In this document: piece after piece, positions 24,655 to 33,292 of the stretch
How the letters are laid out: the number at the start of each line of letters is the position of its first letter
How positions within the stretch are numbered: the first letter of the stretch is position 1
Position numbers and translations under genes: made by a program
Notes under the pieces: model-generated
Databases searched by the model: none
Told to the model about the DNA's origin: nothing
Seen by the model: the letters and a program-made list of their open reading frames with translations, nothing else
Assembly: GCF_030413175.1 (NCBI RefSeq)
Contig: NZ_CP129212.1
Coordinates: 6,176,450-6,240,449, forward strand
Origin: Bradyrhizobium roseum
GTDB taxonomy: Bacteria > Pseudomonadota > Alphaproteobacteria > Rhizobiales > Xanthobacteraceae
Direction: 5' to 3'
Length of the DNA: 64,000 bases

Positions 24655-24673
24655 GGTCAGGAAAATCCTGACG
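24655..24673 (-). promoter_or_regulatory. CAGG-N5-CCTG palindrome, site 4, upstream of the kinase
   Basis: The plus strand reads GGTCAGGAAAATCCTGACG; in the direction of the kinase gene this is CGTCAGGATTTTCCTGACC, the most symmetrical of the four sites. It ends 54 bases before the kinase start, a position expected for an autoregulatory operator. GATATA lies 12 bases after the palindrome, reading toward the gene, and may be part of the promoter. Confidence 0.65.
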
Positions 24674-24742
24674 CGGGCGGGTGCAAGTCCGGTTCCATTC
24701 GGACTCGTAACGCAACGCCAGAAACGAGCGGCCGAAAACCCA

Positions 24743-25165
24743 TCAGGTCGAATGCGCGGCCTGCGGCGCGTCGTCGTATCTATGCGCCAGCCAGGACGAC
24801 AGCAGCGCGGGCGCCATCCCCACGAGGCCGTAGAGCAGGAACTGCGTGATGCCGGCATCCGGCCCGCGTGAACCGTAGAGCAACGACGAAGCGGCAAAGC
24901 CGATGGCAGCCACGATCAGCATCCGCACCGCGGGCGGGATGCGCCTGACGTGATAGAGGATGTCGTCGATGGCGCCGACCATCAGCGCCGGTATGATGCC
25001 GAACAGGTAGCTGTATTGCAGCGTCTTGACGAAGGCGCCGAGGAATTTACCGATCTCCGACCAGTTGGTGTCGTGCCAGTAGCCCGAGGTCACCGTGGTC
25101 GCGAACAGCATCAAGAATCCGCCCACGAGCGGGCCGATGGCCCCGAAGATCAGATAACGCTTCAT
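24743..25165 (-). CDS. Four-helix membrane protein of unknown function (possibly DUF5413)
   Basis: The protein has 140 residues with four hydrophobic segments: IFGAIGPLVGGFLMLFATTV (4-23), YLFGIIPALMVGAI (53-66), MLIVAAIGFAASSLLYG (82-98) and FLLYGLVGMAPALLSSWL (109-126). It begins MKRYLIFGAIGPLVGGF, which I associate with the DUF5413 proteins of rhizobia, but I could not confirm this. It lies alone between the kinase gene and a LysR gene, all on the minus strand. No partner suggests a function. Confidence 0.7.
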   Translation of the reverse strand: MKRYLIFGAIGPLVGGFLMLFATTVTSGYWHDTNWSEIGKFLGAFVKTLQYSYLFGIIPALMVGAIDDILYHVRRIPPAVRMLIVAAIGFAASSLLYGSRGPDAGITQFLLYGLVGMAPALLSSWLAHRYDDAPQAAHST

Positions 25166-25339
25166 GGCAACCTCTGCGCGGGCGTGTGCACCGGAAAGCC
25201 TGACTTACTGCTTGAGCGGAAAATGGTTCCGCCAATGCCGGAACGGAGTGCAGCAAAGCATCCAGTCCTCAGCCGCCGCTATTTCAAATTCTGTCGGCGG
25301 TGAGTCAAGCGGTTCCCCGTCCCGGCGACGACGCCACAC

Positions 25340-26212
25340 TCACCCAAGCGACTTCACCACATGTTCCATCAGTCGCCGCGCCGGGACGGACAAACGGTCC
25401 CGGTGCAGCAGGGCGATTTCGGTATCCTTCAGATCCGGCAGCGGCGCGCCGTCGACGACATGCAGGCCGGGCGGGACCATGTCCTTGGGCAGGACCGTGA
25501 CCCCCAGCCGGGCCCTGACAGCCGCGATCGACCCGGCCAGCGAGCCGCAGGTATAGGCGATGCGCCAGGCGCGATGGGCGCGATCCAGCGCTTCGGTAGC
25601 GCGCTTTCGGTAAACGCATGGAGCGGGCGAGACCACCAGCGGCAACGGCCCCTCGGCGGCGCGGAAGTCGCGGTCCGACATCACCCAGACCAGCGGCTCC
25701 CGCCAGACCCGGATGCCGCCGGACTGCGCCGCGGCCGGTTCGCGCTTGATCAGCGCCAGGTCAAAGGCACCCTTGCGAAAGCGTTCGAGCAGATTGAGCG
25801 TGAGGTCGCATGTCACCTCAAGCGCCACGGCCGGATAAGCCTGGGTGAAGCGGGCCAGCACGTCGGGCAGATGCCGGGTGGCAAAATCCTCCGGTGTGCC
25901 GAGCCGAACGGTGCCATGCATCTGCGGCTCGTTGATCCTGGAAACGACCTCGTCGTTGAGGTCGAGCATGCGGCGCGCGTAGCCCAGGAACGTCTCGCCT
26001 TCCGACGTCAGCCTGACGGCGCGCGGGCTGCGCTCCATCAATTTCTGGCCAAGCGCAATTTCCAGTCGCTGCACCTGCAGCGAGATGGTCGACTGCTGGC
26101 GCCGCAGGATCTCCGCCGCGCGGGTGAAACTGCCGGTGCCCGCGATCGTCGCGAATGTTCGCACCAGGTCGAGATCGAGATTGGTCAGCGATTTCGGCAT
26201 CGGGCCCATCAT
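25340..26212 (-). CDS. LysR family regulator, divergent from sbtAB
   Basis: The protein has 290 residues. The winged helix-turn-helix at 12-70 is clear (LVRTFATIAGTGSFTRAAEIL, quoted as LVRTFATIAGTGSF and TRAAEIL; then RQQSTISLQVQRLE), and a two-lobed effector-binding domain follows (GTVRLGTPEDFATRHLP, about 100-116). A start five codons downstream (MPKSL) is also possible. It is divergent from sbtA across 111 bases containing a 30-base palindrome, so it probably controls sbtA-sbtB and itself. The family includes CbbR/CmpR carbon regulators, but membership in that subgroup cannot be told by eye. Confidence 0.93.
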   Translation of the reverse strand: MMGPMPKSLTNLDLDLVRTFATIAGTGSFTRAAEILRRQQSTISLQVQRLEIALGQKLMERSPRAVRLTSEGETFLGYARRMLDLNDEVVSRINEPQMHGTVRLGTPEDFATRHLPDVLARFTQAYPAVALEVTCDLTLNLLERFRKGAFDLALIKREPAAAQSGGIRVWREPLVWVMSDRDFRAAEGPLPLVVSPAPCVYRKRATEALDRAHRAWRIAYTCGSLAGSIAAVRARLGVTVLPKDMVPPGLHVVDGAPLPDLKDTEIALLHRDRLSVPARRLMEHVVKSLG

Positions 26213-26218
26213 TGAAAT

Positions 26219-26248
26219 AATTGATCTCAGAACTAACAGTTATCAATT
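26219..26248. promoter_or_regulatory. Palindromic operator between lysR and sbtA
   Basis: The arms AATTGAT (26219-26225) and ATCAATT (26242-26248) are perfect inverted copies separated by 16 bases, in the divergent region. LysR regulators usually bind T-N11-A palindromes in such places, so this is a good candidate for the shared operator. It starts 7 bases upstream of the lysR start codon, in a spot suited to autorepression. Confidence 0.6.
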
Positions 26249-26323
26249 TCCATTGACTTGGCAAAGCCTGTAGCGAGGCGGCCGTGGCGCTGCCGCGTCC
26301 GCTTTCAAACGGGATGGAGATCG

Positions 26324-27289
26324 ATGCTTAGCCTGGGACTGCAAAATCTCCTGTCACCGATGGTATTGTTCTTCGTGCTGGGATTGCTGGCGGTATGGGC
26401 CAGGTCGGACCTGTCGATCCCCGAGGCGGTGGCCAAATTCCTCGCGCTGTATTTGCTGCTCTCGATCGGTTTTCGCGGTGGCGCCGAGGTCGGCCATCAC
26501 GGCTTGACCGCGCCGTTGCTGTCGGCGATCGCGGCCGGCGTAGCGCTGTCTTTCGCGATGCCATTCATCGCCTATGCGCTGCTGCGCGCGACGACCGGCC
26601 TGAGCGCGATCGACGCCGCCGCGATTGCCGGCCATTACGGCTCGATCTCCGCGGTGACCTTCGCCGCCGTGACCGGGATGCTAAACCAGTTGGCGGTCCC
26701 CTATGACGGCTATCTGGTGGCGGTCGCCGCCGCGATGGAAACTCCCGCCATATTCGCCGCGTTGCTGATCGCCAATCGGGAGCGCAAGTCCGAACAGGGG
26801 AGCGGCGAGTTCTTCCGGGAAGTCGCCTTCAACGGATCGATCTTCATCCTGCTCGGATCGTTCGCTATCGGCGCGATCACGGGAGAGCGAGGCGTGACGA
26901 TGCTGAAGCCGTTCATCCTCGATCCGTTCGCCGGGGTGCTGTGCCTGTTCCTGCTCGACATGGGTCTGGTCGCCGGACGCGGGCTCCGGCAGGGCTGGCG
27001 ATATCTTTCGTTCGCGGTCACGTCATTCGCGGTGGTGATGCCGCTGATCGGCGCGGCGATCGCCGCCGCGATGGCGGCCTTGCTTGGCCTGTCCGCGGGC
27101 AGCGCCGCGGTATTGATTACGCTCGCCGCCTCGGCCTCCTACATTGCAGCGCCAGCGGCGATGCGGCTGGCGCTGCCGGCCGCCAATCCCGCGCTCGCAC
27201 TCACGCTGTCGCTCGGCGTGACGTTTCCCTTCAACCTGCTGGTCGGCATTCCGCTGTACATCGCGACGGCTCGCCAGATCGCGCATTGA
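26324..27289 (+). CDS. sbtA: Sodium-dependent bicarbonate transporter, SbtA family
   Basis: SbtA proteins import bicarbonate with sodium across the cytoplasmic membrane. The protein has 321 residues from the ATG at 26324 (GGAGA upstream) and about ten hydrophobic helices. Family features include LLLSIGFRGGAEV (about 47-59), AIAGHYGSISAVTFAAV (about 107-123) and the mirrored second half AVLITLAASASYIAAPAAMR (about 266-285). The Ser/Asn-rich half-helices of SbtA lie in these two repeats. The PII-like gene 21 bases downstream is the usual SbtB partner, which supports the call. Confidence 0.92.
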   Translation: MLSLGLQNLLSPMVLFFVLGLLAVWARSDLSIPEAVAKFLALYLLLSIGFRGGAEVGHHGLTAPLLSAIAAGVALSFAMPFIAYALLRATTGLSAIDAAAIAGHYGSISAVTFAAVTGMLNQLAVPYDGYLVAVAAAMETPAIFAALLIANRERKSEQGSGEFFREVAFNGSIFILLGSFAIGAITGERGVTMLKPFILDPFAGVLCLFLLDMGLVAGRGLRQGWRYLSFAVTSFAVVMPLIGAAIAAAMAALLGLSAGSAAVLITLAASASYIAAPAAMRLALPAANPALALTLSLGVTFPFNLLVGIPLYIATARQIAH

Positions 27290-27310
27290 TCCTACAGGAC
27301 GGGTTACGCC

Positions 27311-27625
27311 ATGAAGAAGTATCATTTGAAGAAGCGCATCGATATCGTCGTGGAAGCGCCGCTGATGCGAACGCTCGTCAGCACGCTCGACCGGGCACGC
27401 GTCCCCGGCTATTCCGTGCTGCCCATCGTCGAAGGCCGCGGCTTGCAGAATGCCTGGCATTCGCAAGGCCAGATCGGAGACGCCACCAACATGATGGCGG
27501 TACTTTGCATCGTCGATCCCTCGCGCGCCGACGAGGTAATAGACGCCGTCTTTGCCGCCATCCAGGACCGGATCGGGTTCGTCACCTTGTCCGATGTGTT
27601 CGTGATCAGGCCGGAACGCTTCTAG
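27311..27625 (+). CDS. sbtB: PII-like regulatory protein, SbtB type
   Basis: SbtB proteins are trimeric PII-like regulators that bind adenine nucleotides and gate SbtA. The protein has 104 residues with the PII ferredoxin-like pattern: KKRIDIVVEAPLMRTLVSTLD, quoted as KKRIDIVVEAPLM and RTLVSTLD, then VPGYSVLPIVEGRG, MMAVLCIVDPSRADEVIDAV and VTLSDVFVIRPERF. The T-loop region is short (GLQNAWHSQGQIGDATN) and lacks the uridylylated Tyr motif of GlnB. It is probably cotranscribed with sbtA. Whether it senses cAMP, as cyanobacterial SbtB does, cannot be read here. Confidence 0.9.
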   Translation: MKKYHLKKRIDIVVEAPLMRTLVSTLDRARVPGYSVLPIVEGRGLQNAWHSQGQIGDATNMMAVLCIVDPSRADEVIDAVFAAIQDRIGFVTLSDVFVIRPERF

Positions 27626-27680
27626 ACTCTCAGGGACCGGGAAAGAAAGGCGCCGGTTCGCGTCGCGCGTGGATGGATCC

Positions 27681-28781
27681 CTACCTGCCAGACGCCGCGA
27701 CCAGTTCGCCCTTCCGGGCAAGCAGCTGATCGGAACCCCAACGGATCGTCCATTGCGCCACGGACAGCAGCAGCGTCTCATAAATCGCCACGCACTGTTC
27801 GAGTTCCCGGTCGGTGGAGGGCGGACAGTTCGGCCGGTTGCGGACGATCATGGTCGTGGTCGACCAGGTCAGCCGGGCGGCCTTGCAGGCGACGATCAGC
27901 CCGTAGACGCGGTCGGGATCGAGCAGCGGTTCGATGGCTTCGACCTTGACATCGGCCTTCAGCGCAATCGCAGCGACCACATAGGTGTACTCACCCCGCA
28001 CCGCGAAGCGGTTGACGGTCGAATCGTTCAGCTTGCCGGTGCGGTTGAGCGCCACGACCTCGTCGTGCGCCTGGGTGTAGTCGATCTTGTTGCGCGGCGC
28101 GGCGGACGGTCCGGCGGCGGTTTGGATTTTCGGGCGCGCCACCGGCCGCGACGCGGTCAGGAAACGCGCGCGGACGACGTCGGCGACCTTGCCGAGCAAT
28201 TCCCTCAGCAGGTTGCCCGGGATGTCCAGGCGGACGCCGAGCTTTTCCGCCAGCCCCTCGTCCTTCTCGGCCCGCCCGACCAGCGTCGCATAGCCGCATT
28301 CGGAGAAGCACGCACCGGTATTGTGGGCGAGCGCGTTGGAGACGTTGACATCGCCGAACCGCATCAGCGCGTCGGTCAGCGCCTCGTTGAGCGTCTTGCG
28401 GAGGCAGATCGCCAGCAGATGCTGCTGGCTGCGGCTCTTGACGATCTCGAGCAGGTCCGCGTCCGACAGGCAGGCGGAGCTTCGCAGCACGGGTGCCGCG
28501 ACCCGCGGCTGTTCGTGGAACGCGAGCCTGCGGACAGTCTGGACCGGCGCCCGGTCGATGGCGGACAGCGCCTCGCTGAGCTGGATCACGGTCTCCGCTT
28601 CCACCCGACCGACCAGGTGGGCGAGGACGCCGTCGACGGCCGCGATCTGGGACTCGCCAAGACGTCCGACATTGGACAGGAACAGGTCGGTCACCTCGCC
28701 GAAGATCCGGGCGTCGTGCTCCGGGCCATCCTCCTCGGCGCCGTTCAGTTCCTTGCGCAGGTCCGTCGAAGCGGCGGGCAT
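27681..28781 (-). CDS. DUF2336 domain protein
   Basis: The protein has 366 residues and matches the alphaproteobacterial DUF2336 family, whose members are helical repeat proteins of unknown function linked to cell-cycle or signalling contexts. Repeated helical units are visible in the N-terminal half (LSEALSAIDRAPVQTVRRLA, then SDADLLEIVKSRSQQHLLAI). A central low-complexity stretch (ASRPVARPKIQTAAGPSAAP, about 210-230) divides it from a second helical domain. There is no signal peptide. It converges on sbtB and stands alone. Confidence 0.85.
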   Translation of the reverse strand: MPAASTDLRKELNGAEEDGPEHDARIFGEVTDLFLSNVGRLGESQIAAVDGVLAHLVGRVEAETVIQLSEALSAIDRAPVQTVRRLAFHEQPRVAAPVLRSSACLSDADLLEIVKSRSQQHLLAICLRKTLNEALTDALMRFGDVNVSNALAHNTGACFSECGYATLVGRAEKDEGLAEKLGVRLDIPGNLLRELLGKVADVVRARFLTASRPVARPKIQTAAGPSAAPRNKIDYTQAHDEVVALNRTGKLNDSTVNRFAVRGEYTYVVAAIALKADVKVEAIEPLLDPDRVYGLIVACKAARLTWSTTTMIVRNRPNCPPSTDRELEQCVAIYETLLLSVAQWTIRWGSDQLLARKGELVAASGR

Positions 28782-29555
28782 GGTTATGCCGCCTCCGCGC
28801 CGGTTCGCCGCCTGGTCCTATCTCGGCAAGTTCGCGTCATGCCCTCACGCCCACGATCCCGAGCGCTTCCCTTGTCGCCGCCGTGCCATCGCGAGGAGGC
28901 CGCGGTGTTCGTGGATCCATCGGCAGCGGAACGAACAAGCATCGCCATTCGAAAGCCCGGTGCCGGCAACCGTTTTGCTCCCACGCAGCCCTGAACGTCA
29001 TCCATGGGCCCGGTGCGAGCAATAGCCGCTCATGCTACCCCGGCTTCCCTAACGGGTGGTTGTTCGACAACCGTGAAACCCCGCATTTCTACTGAGTTTT
29101 ACGACGCCGAAGGCGGCGAGCCTGTCCGTTCCGGCAACCGGCCGGCAAGGCCGGCGTCGGGACGCCCCGGGAATTGCAGCGATCGCCTCGGCGTGCGCGG
29201 GCGAACGGGTCCGCACGATGCCGACCATAGTCGGTGCTGTGCGTCGCAGCGCTTCCGCTCACCCTCGCTGGCGTTTCCAAAAAAATGCCGCATCGTCGCT
29301 CATCTCTCGCCGCGATCGACGTGGCGTGCACGCAACAGTCAAAGAAGTGTTGATGCGGGCCATTGCAGCTTCGAATCATTAGCGCATAATTAATGCGGGG
29401 CGGCGCAGCACTTTTTGATTCGAACATCGGCAGATTCGAGCAACCACACCGGGTGACATCCTGAGTGATGGATGACGCGTGCGGCCGTGCGAGCCGCGTG
29501 CAGCGCCCCCGAACGAAAGCGGCCAGCACCGCGCGCAACCTTGGGGAACGCATCG
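28782..29555. other. 774-base stretch without a recognised gene
   Basis: Short open frames occur on both strands, but none has a convincing ribosome site, codon bias, signal peptide or domain. Their coding potential is typical of random high-GC DNA. The stretch becomes AT-richer near 29380-29420 (CATTAGCGCATAATTAATGC), which may be the promoter of the small gene at 29556. A GGCCGGCAAGGCCGGC hairpin lies near 29140-29156. I see no tRNA or mobile-element signature. Confidence 0.6.
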
Positions 29556-29825
29556 ATGATCTTTCGTCGTGTCAGCAGAGCAGCACATTTCTCCGCCATC
29601 GCCGTCGCGGCAACGGCATTTTCCGCAGGCCTCGGCCCTGCCTTTGCGTCGGACGCCCAGCAGATGTGCACCGGCGATGCGATGCGGCTGTGCGGCCATG
29701 AAATCCCCAACGTGCAACGTATCACCGCCTGCATGCACAAGCAGCGCGCCAATGTCAGCCCGGGCTGCCGCGCGGTGATGGACCGCGACAACGTTCCGCG
29801 CAGGCGCGCCGCCGCCGGCGAGTGA
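29556..29825 (+). CDS. Small exported Cys-rich protein
   Basis: The protein has 89 residues from the ATG at 29556 (GGGGAACG upstream). A signal peptide (RRAAHFSAIAVAATAFSAGL-type, residues 3-34, ending FASDA; the literal start is MIFRRVSRAAHFSAIAV) precedes a segment with three conserved-looking Cys: QMCTGDAMRLCGHEIPNVQRI and TACMHKQRANVSPGCRAVM. The CxxDxxRLC ... ACM ... GC pattern resembles the cysteine-rich repeat (Golgi glycoprotein-1-like, PF00839-type) found in small rhizobial exported proteins. Function unknown. A perfect terminator follows. Confidence 0.75.
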   Translation: MIFRRVSRAAHFSAIAVAATAFSAGLGPAFASDAQQMCTGDAMRLCGHEIPNVQRITACMHKQRANVSPGCRAVMDRDNVPRRRAAAGE

Positions 29826-29850
29826 GCTGACAACCGCGCATCAATTCCCA

Positions 29851-29892
29851 AAACGGCCTCAGCCGCGCGCAGCGGCTGAGGCCGTTTGTTTT
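29851..29892 (+). terminator. Rho-independent terminator
   Basis: A perfect 15-base-pair stem has arms AAACGGCCTCAGCCG (29851-29865) and CGGCTGAGGCCGTTT (29873-29887), a 7-base loop and the tail GTTTT. It ends transcription of the small Cys-rich gene. The A run on the other side could also stop minus-strand transcripts. Confidence 0.88.
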
Positions 29893-29995
29893 GTCGGATG
29901 ATTTGCCTCGCCTTGCGGCAATCGATCTGAAGATCGATTGAAGACTCAACGAATATCCGCTGCAGCTTGGGAGCGCCCCGATGCGCTCTCGCCGG

Positions 29996-31618
29996 CTACT
30001 CCCCCCAGATCGCGAACGCGTCGTTGAACGCGCGTTCGCCGGGAGAACCCTTTTCGATCGCGATGATGGCGCGGCGCTGATTGACGTAGACCAGCGGCAC
30101 GTCGAACCAGGAGCGCTCCTTCAGGAGCTGCAGGTTGCGGGCGCGGTCGGAATCGACGTTGGAGAGGCCGACCAGGAAGAAGCCGTCGGTGACCTTCACC
30201 GCGAGGCCGGCCAACGGCGTGCCGCGTGCCTGCTCGTTGGACTTCATCAGAATGCCCGGCACGTTGCCGACGCCGCCGCCTGAAAAATCCTGCGGCAGGA
30301 TGAAGGTCAGTTCCGCGGTGTGGCTCGCCGGCAGTGACGTATCGGTGTTGCGGCGGAACGACATCGTCATCTTGAACTTGCGGTCGGGAATCTCGATGTC
30401 GGCGCGCACGGCGACGTCGGCCTTCTGGTTGCCGCTCGCCTTGATCGGTTCGGTGCGCCAGATCACCGAGCCGACATATTGCTTGCCCTTGGGGTCGGAC
30501 GGGTCCTCGTCATACAGCACGACGCGCTGTGCCACCGGCGCCATTTCGCTACCCGGCTGGCCGACGCGATCGGGGATCTTCGGGCGCGACTGCGGCGCGG
30601 CCGGATCCTTCGCCGCTTCCGTCACCGGGGAGGATTTGAACAGGCTGCTGACCGCGGTGACAGCCGACTTGCCCCACAAAATGCCGGCGCCGACCAGAAT
30701 GAGCACGATGCCGACCGCAATCGCGCTCTTGAACGGAAATGCTGCGCCGGCGCGGGCGCGCGCCGGCTTCGGCTCGCGGTCCGGCGGCAGCCGCGGACGC
30801 TCGCGCGCGGCCTGCGGTAGCGGCGGCCTGTCGGCGTAACGGTCGGCCTCCTCCAGCGATTCGTCGTACGAATAGGGCGCGTCGGGATCGGCGCCGCGGT
30901 TTTCCATGCTCGGCTCGAGCCGGTCGAATTCCGGCGAGGGCGAGGGCACGTTGGCATAGGTTTTTCGAGCGGCGCGATTGGCCTGCGCTGCGGCGCGGCC
31001 GAGATCGTCGGCGTCGGCGGCAAGGTCGCGAAAGCCGGTCATGCCGGGCGGCTGCGGGCCACCGTCTTGGGGACCGCGACGGGGAACAGCTCCGCGCGGG
31101 GGCAGAGGGGGCGGCGGCGGCAGGCCGGGATCCTGCATCGGGATTTGCGGCGCCTGGGGGCGCGGCGCACCCGATGGCGGCGCGTCGGGGCGCAGATTAC
31201 GCGGCGGGCGTTGTTCGTCCTGGCCAAGCGGCGGCCGGCCCTCGCGTCCGGTCGTTGGCGACGGCGGACGCTGGCGGGGCGGACCACCGGGCGGTGGCGC
31301 ACCCGGAGAAGAACCGCCTTGGGCTTCCGGCGGCCGGGCGTTGGCCCGGCGGAAAGCGTCGGGGCCACGGACGGCACCGCCGCCCCGACTGGCCTCGCGG
31401 GCGCGCTGGGCGGCTTCCGATTCGACCTTGCGGACGGCCTCTTCGAGCGACAGCCGCTCGCGGGTGATTTCCGATTCGGAAAGCGGCGGCTGAACGCTGC
31501 GCAATTGCGCGATCAGCGCGGTGCGGGCCCGCTCATAGAGCGCACGGCGGCTCTCGCCTGGAGCATTGGGATCCAGGCCGGCGATGGCACGTGCGATCAG
31601 CGGGTAATAATCAGCCAT
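29996..31618 (-). CDS. Large proline-rich membrane-anchored protein, unknown function
   Basis: The protein has 540 residues. Residues 1-80 are helical (YYPLIARAIAGLDPNAPGES; ALYERARTALIAQLRSVQPP). Residues 80-290 are proline- and arginine-rich and probably disordered. One transmembrane helix lies near 306-325 (AIAVGIVLILVGAGILWG). The C-terminal 190 residues form a folded domain with beta character (RVVLYDEDPSDPKGKQYVGS; VIWRTEPIKASG) that should lie in the periplasm. No family name is recognised; it is typical of conserved Bradyrhizobium hypotheticals. It is downstream of purA on the same strand, 38 bases away, so the two may be cotranscribed. Confidence 0.8.
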   Translation of the reverse strand: MADYYPLIARAIAGLDPNAPGESRRALYERARTALIAQLRSVQPPLSESEITRERLSLEEAVRKVESEAAQRAREASRGGGAVRGPDAFRRANARPPEAQGGSSPGAPPPGGPPRQRPPSPTTGREGRPPLGQDEQRPPRNLRPDAPPSGAPRPQAPQIPMQDPGLPPPPPLPPRGAVPRRGPQDGGPQPPGMTGFRDLAADADDLGRAAAQANRAARKTYANVPSPSPEFDRLEPSMENRGADPDAPYSYDESLEEADRYADRPPLPQAARERPRLPPDREPKPARARAGAAFPFKSAIAVGIVLILVGAGILWGKSAVTAVSSLFKSSPVTEAAKDPAAPQSRPKIPDRVGQPGSEMAPVAQRVVLYDEDPSDPKGKQYVGSVIWRTEPIKASGNQKADVAVRADIEIPDRKFKMTMSFRRNTDTSLPASHTAELTFILPQDFSGGGVGNVPGILMKSNEQARGTPLAGLAVKVTDGFFLVGLSNVDSDRARNLQLLKERSWFDVPLVYVNQRRAIIAIEKGSPGERAFNDAFAIWGE

Positions 31619-31656
31619 TGTTCATCAATACTGCGGGGCCCGGCGGTAATGTCCTG

Positions 31657-32949
31657 TTAAGCCTCGAACGGATTCTGTACCAGAATAGTATCCTCGCGTT
31701 CAGGGCTCGTGGAAAGCAATGCAATCGGACAACCCACCAGTTCCTCGACCCGGCGGACATATTTGATCGCCTGCGCCGGCAAATCCGCCCAGGAACGCGC
31801 GTTGGCGGTCGGCTCTTTCCAGCCTTCGATTGTCTCATAAATGGGCACCACACGGGCCTGGGCGCCCTCGCCTGCCGGCAGGTGGTCGATTTCCTTGCCG
31901 TCCAGCTTATACCCGGTGCACACCTCGATGGTTTCAAAACCGTCGAGAATGTCGAGTTTGGTCAGCGCGAGCCCGGCGATGCCGCAGGTGCGCACGGTCT
32001 GGCGCACCAATACGGCGTCGAACCAGCCGCAGCGGCGCTTGCGGCCGGTGTTGACGCCGAACTCCTTGCCGCGGCGGCCAATCTCCTCGCCGATCTCGTT
32101 GTTGAGTTCTGTCGGGAACGGGCCCTGGCCGACCCTTGTCGTATAGGCCTTGCAGATGCCGAGCACATATCCGACCGCGCCCGGGCCCATGCCGGTGCCG
32201 GTCGCGGCCTGCGCCGCCACCGTGTTGGACGAGGTGACGTAAGGGTAAGTGCCGTGATCGACGTCCAGCAGCGCGCCCTGCGCGCCCTCGAACAGGATGC
32301 GCTTGCCCTCGCGGCGCTTGATGTCGAGCAGCCGCCACACCGTCTCGGTGTAGGGCAAGAGCTTCGGCGCCAGCGCGCTGAGCTCCTTCAGGATGGCGCC
32401 GGCGTCGAACTCCTCCAGATTGAGCCCGCGGCGCAGCGCGTTGTGATGCGCCAGCAGGCGGTCGATCTTGTGTGGCAGCGTGTCGAGGTCGGCGAGATCC
32501 ATCAGGCGGATGGCGCGGCGGCCGACCTTGTCTTCATAGGCCGGGCCGATGCCGCGGCGGGTGGTGCCGATCGCGGTGGCCGAGTTGGATGATTCGCGCA
32601 GCGCATCGAGTTCGCGGTGCAGCGGCAGGATCAGGGTGACGTTCTCGGCGACGCGCAAATTTTCCGGGCTGATGGCGACGCCCTGGGCCTTCAGCTTGGC
32701 CACCTCGTCGAGGAAGGCCTGGGGATCGAACACCACGCCATTGCCGATCACCGCCAGCTTCGAGGGCCGCAGCACGCCGGACGGCAGCAGCGCCAGCTTG
32801 TAGGTCTCGCCATTGATGACGAGGGTATGGCCGGCATTGTGACCGCCCTGGAAGCGCACGACGATGTCGGCCTGCTCCGACAGCCAGTCGACGATCTTGC
32901 CCTTCCCTTCGTCGCCCCACTGGGCGCCGACGACGACAACATTGGCCAT
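31657..32949 (-). CDS. purA: Adenylosuccinate synthetase
   Basis: PurA joins IMP and aspartate with GTP, the first committed step from IMP to AMP, in the cytoplasm. The protein has 430 residues, the family norm. Clear motifs are the GTP-binding [14 protein letters not shown] (7-20), [13 protein letters not shown] (about 34-46), [13 protein letters not shown] and [15 protein letters not shown] with TYPYVTSSN. The C-terminus ([16 protein letters not shown]) carries the guanine-binding region. The start is preceded by a weak ribosome site; no nearby gene belongs to purine synthesis. Confidence 0.98.
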   Translation of the reverse strand: MANVVVVGAQWGDEGKGKIVDWLSEQADIVVRFQGGHNAGHTLVINGETYKLALLPSGVLRPSKLAVIGNGVVFDPQAFLDEVAKLKAQGVAISPENLRVAENVTLILPLHRELDALRESSNSATAIGTTRRGIGPAYEDKVGRRAIRLMDLADLDTLPHKIDRLLAHHNALRRGLNLEEFDAGAILKELSALAPKLLPYTETVWRLLDIKRREGKRILFEGAQGALLDVDHGTYPYVTSSNTVAAQAATGTGMGPGAVGYVLGICKAYTTRVGQGPFPTELNNEIGEEIGRRGKEFGVNTGRKRRCGWFDAVLVRQTVRTCGIAGLALTKLDILDGFETIEVCTGYKLDGKEIDHLPAGEGAQARVVPIYETIEGWKEPTANARSWADLPAQAIKYVRRVEELVGCPIALLSTSPEREDTILVQNPFEA

Positions 32950-33292
32950 TTCTAAGGTGTTCCCTGCAAATCTCTGGTGGTCCCAGCATGACCTCTTCCG
33001 GAAAACCGGTACTCGCTTTTCCGGATCATGCTCTCGTCAATTTCTGGCGCGTCTTCTTCACGCGAACCGGTACCCATTTCGCTCGAAAACGCTATAGCCT
33101 GCCCAGCCAAAATCACGGCCGGGGCCGTTCGCTCGCAAGGCAGCCCCACCGGATAAAGGAAGCGGATGCTCTAGGCAAGCAAGAAGGCGGTTTCAGGGGG
33201 GCGTTAGAACCGCTCCAACCCATTGATATCCCCGTAAAATCCGGGGACATCCGGGTCTGCACTTATTAACATCTGGCAATGACGGAAAGGCC
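32950..33292. other. Intergenic region with a dispersed palindromic repeat
   Basis: This 343-base gap between purA and the YbaK-type gene holds no gene. Positions 32986-33031 form an imperfect palindrome bounded by GCATGACC and GGATCATGC, with internal TTCCGGAAAACCGG and CTTTTCCGGATCATG. It is of the type common in Bradyrhizobium intergenic DNA. A second region (33065-33085) repeats ACCGGTACCC-like bases. The purA promoter must also lie here. Confidence 0.6.

Noticed and set aside
28784..29005. Minus-strand 73-codon frame in the 774-base gap
   Set aside because: Arg/Ser/Gly-rich with no ribosome site or hydrophobic segment; judged random.
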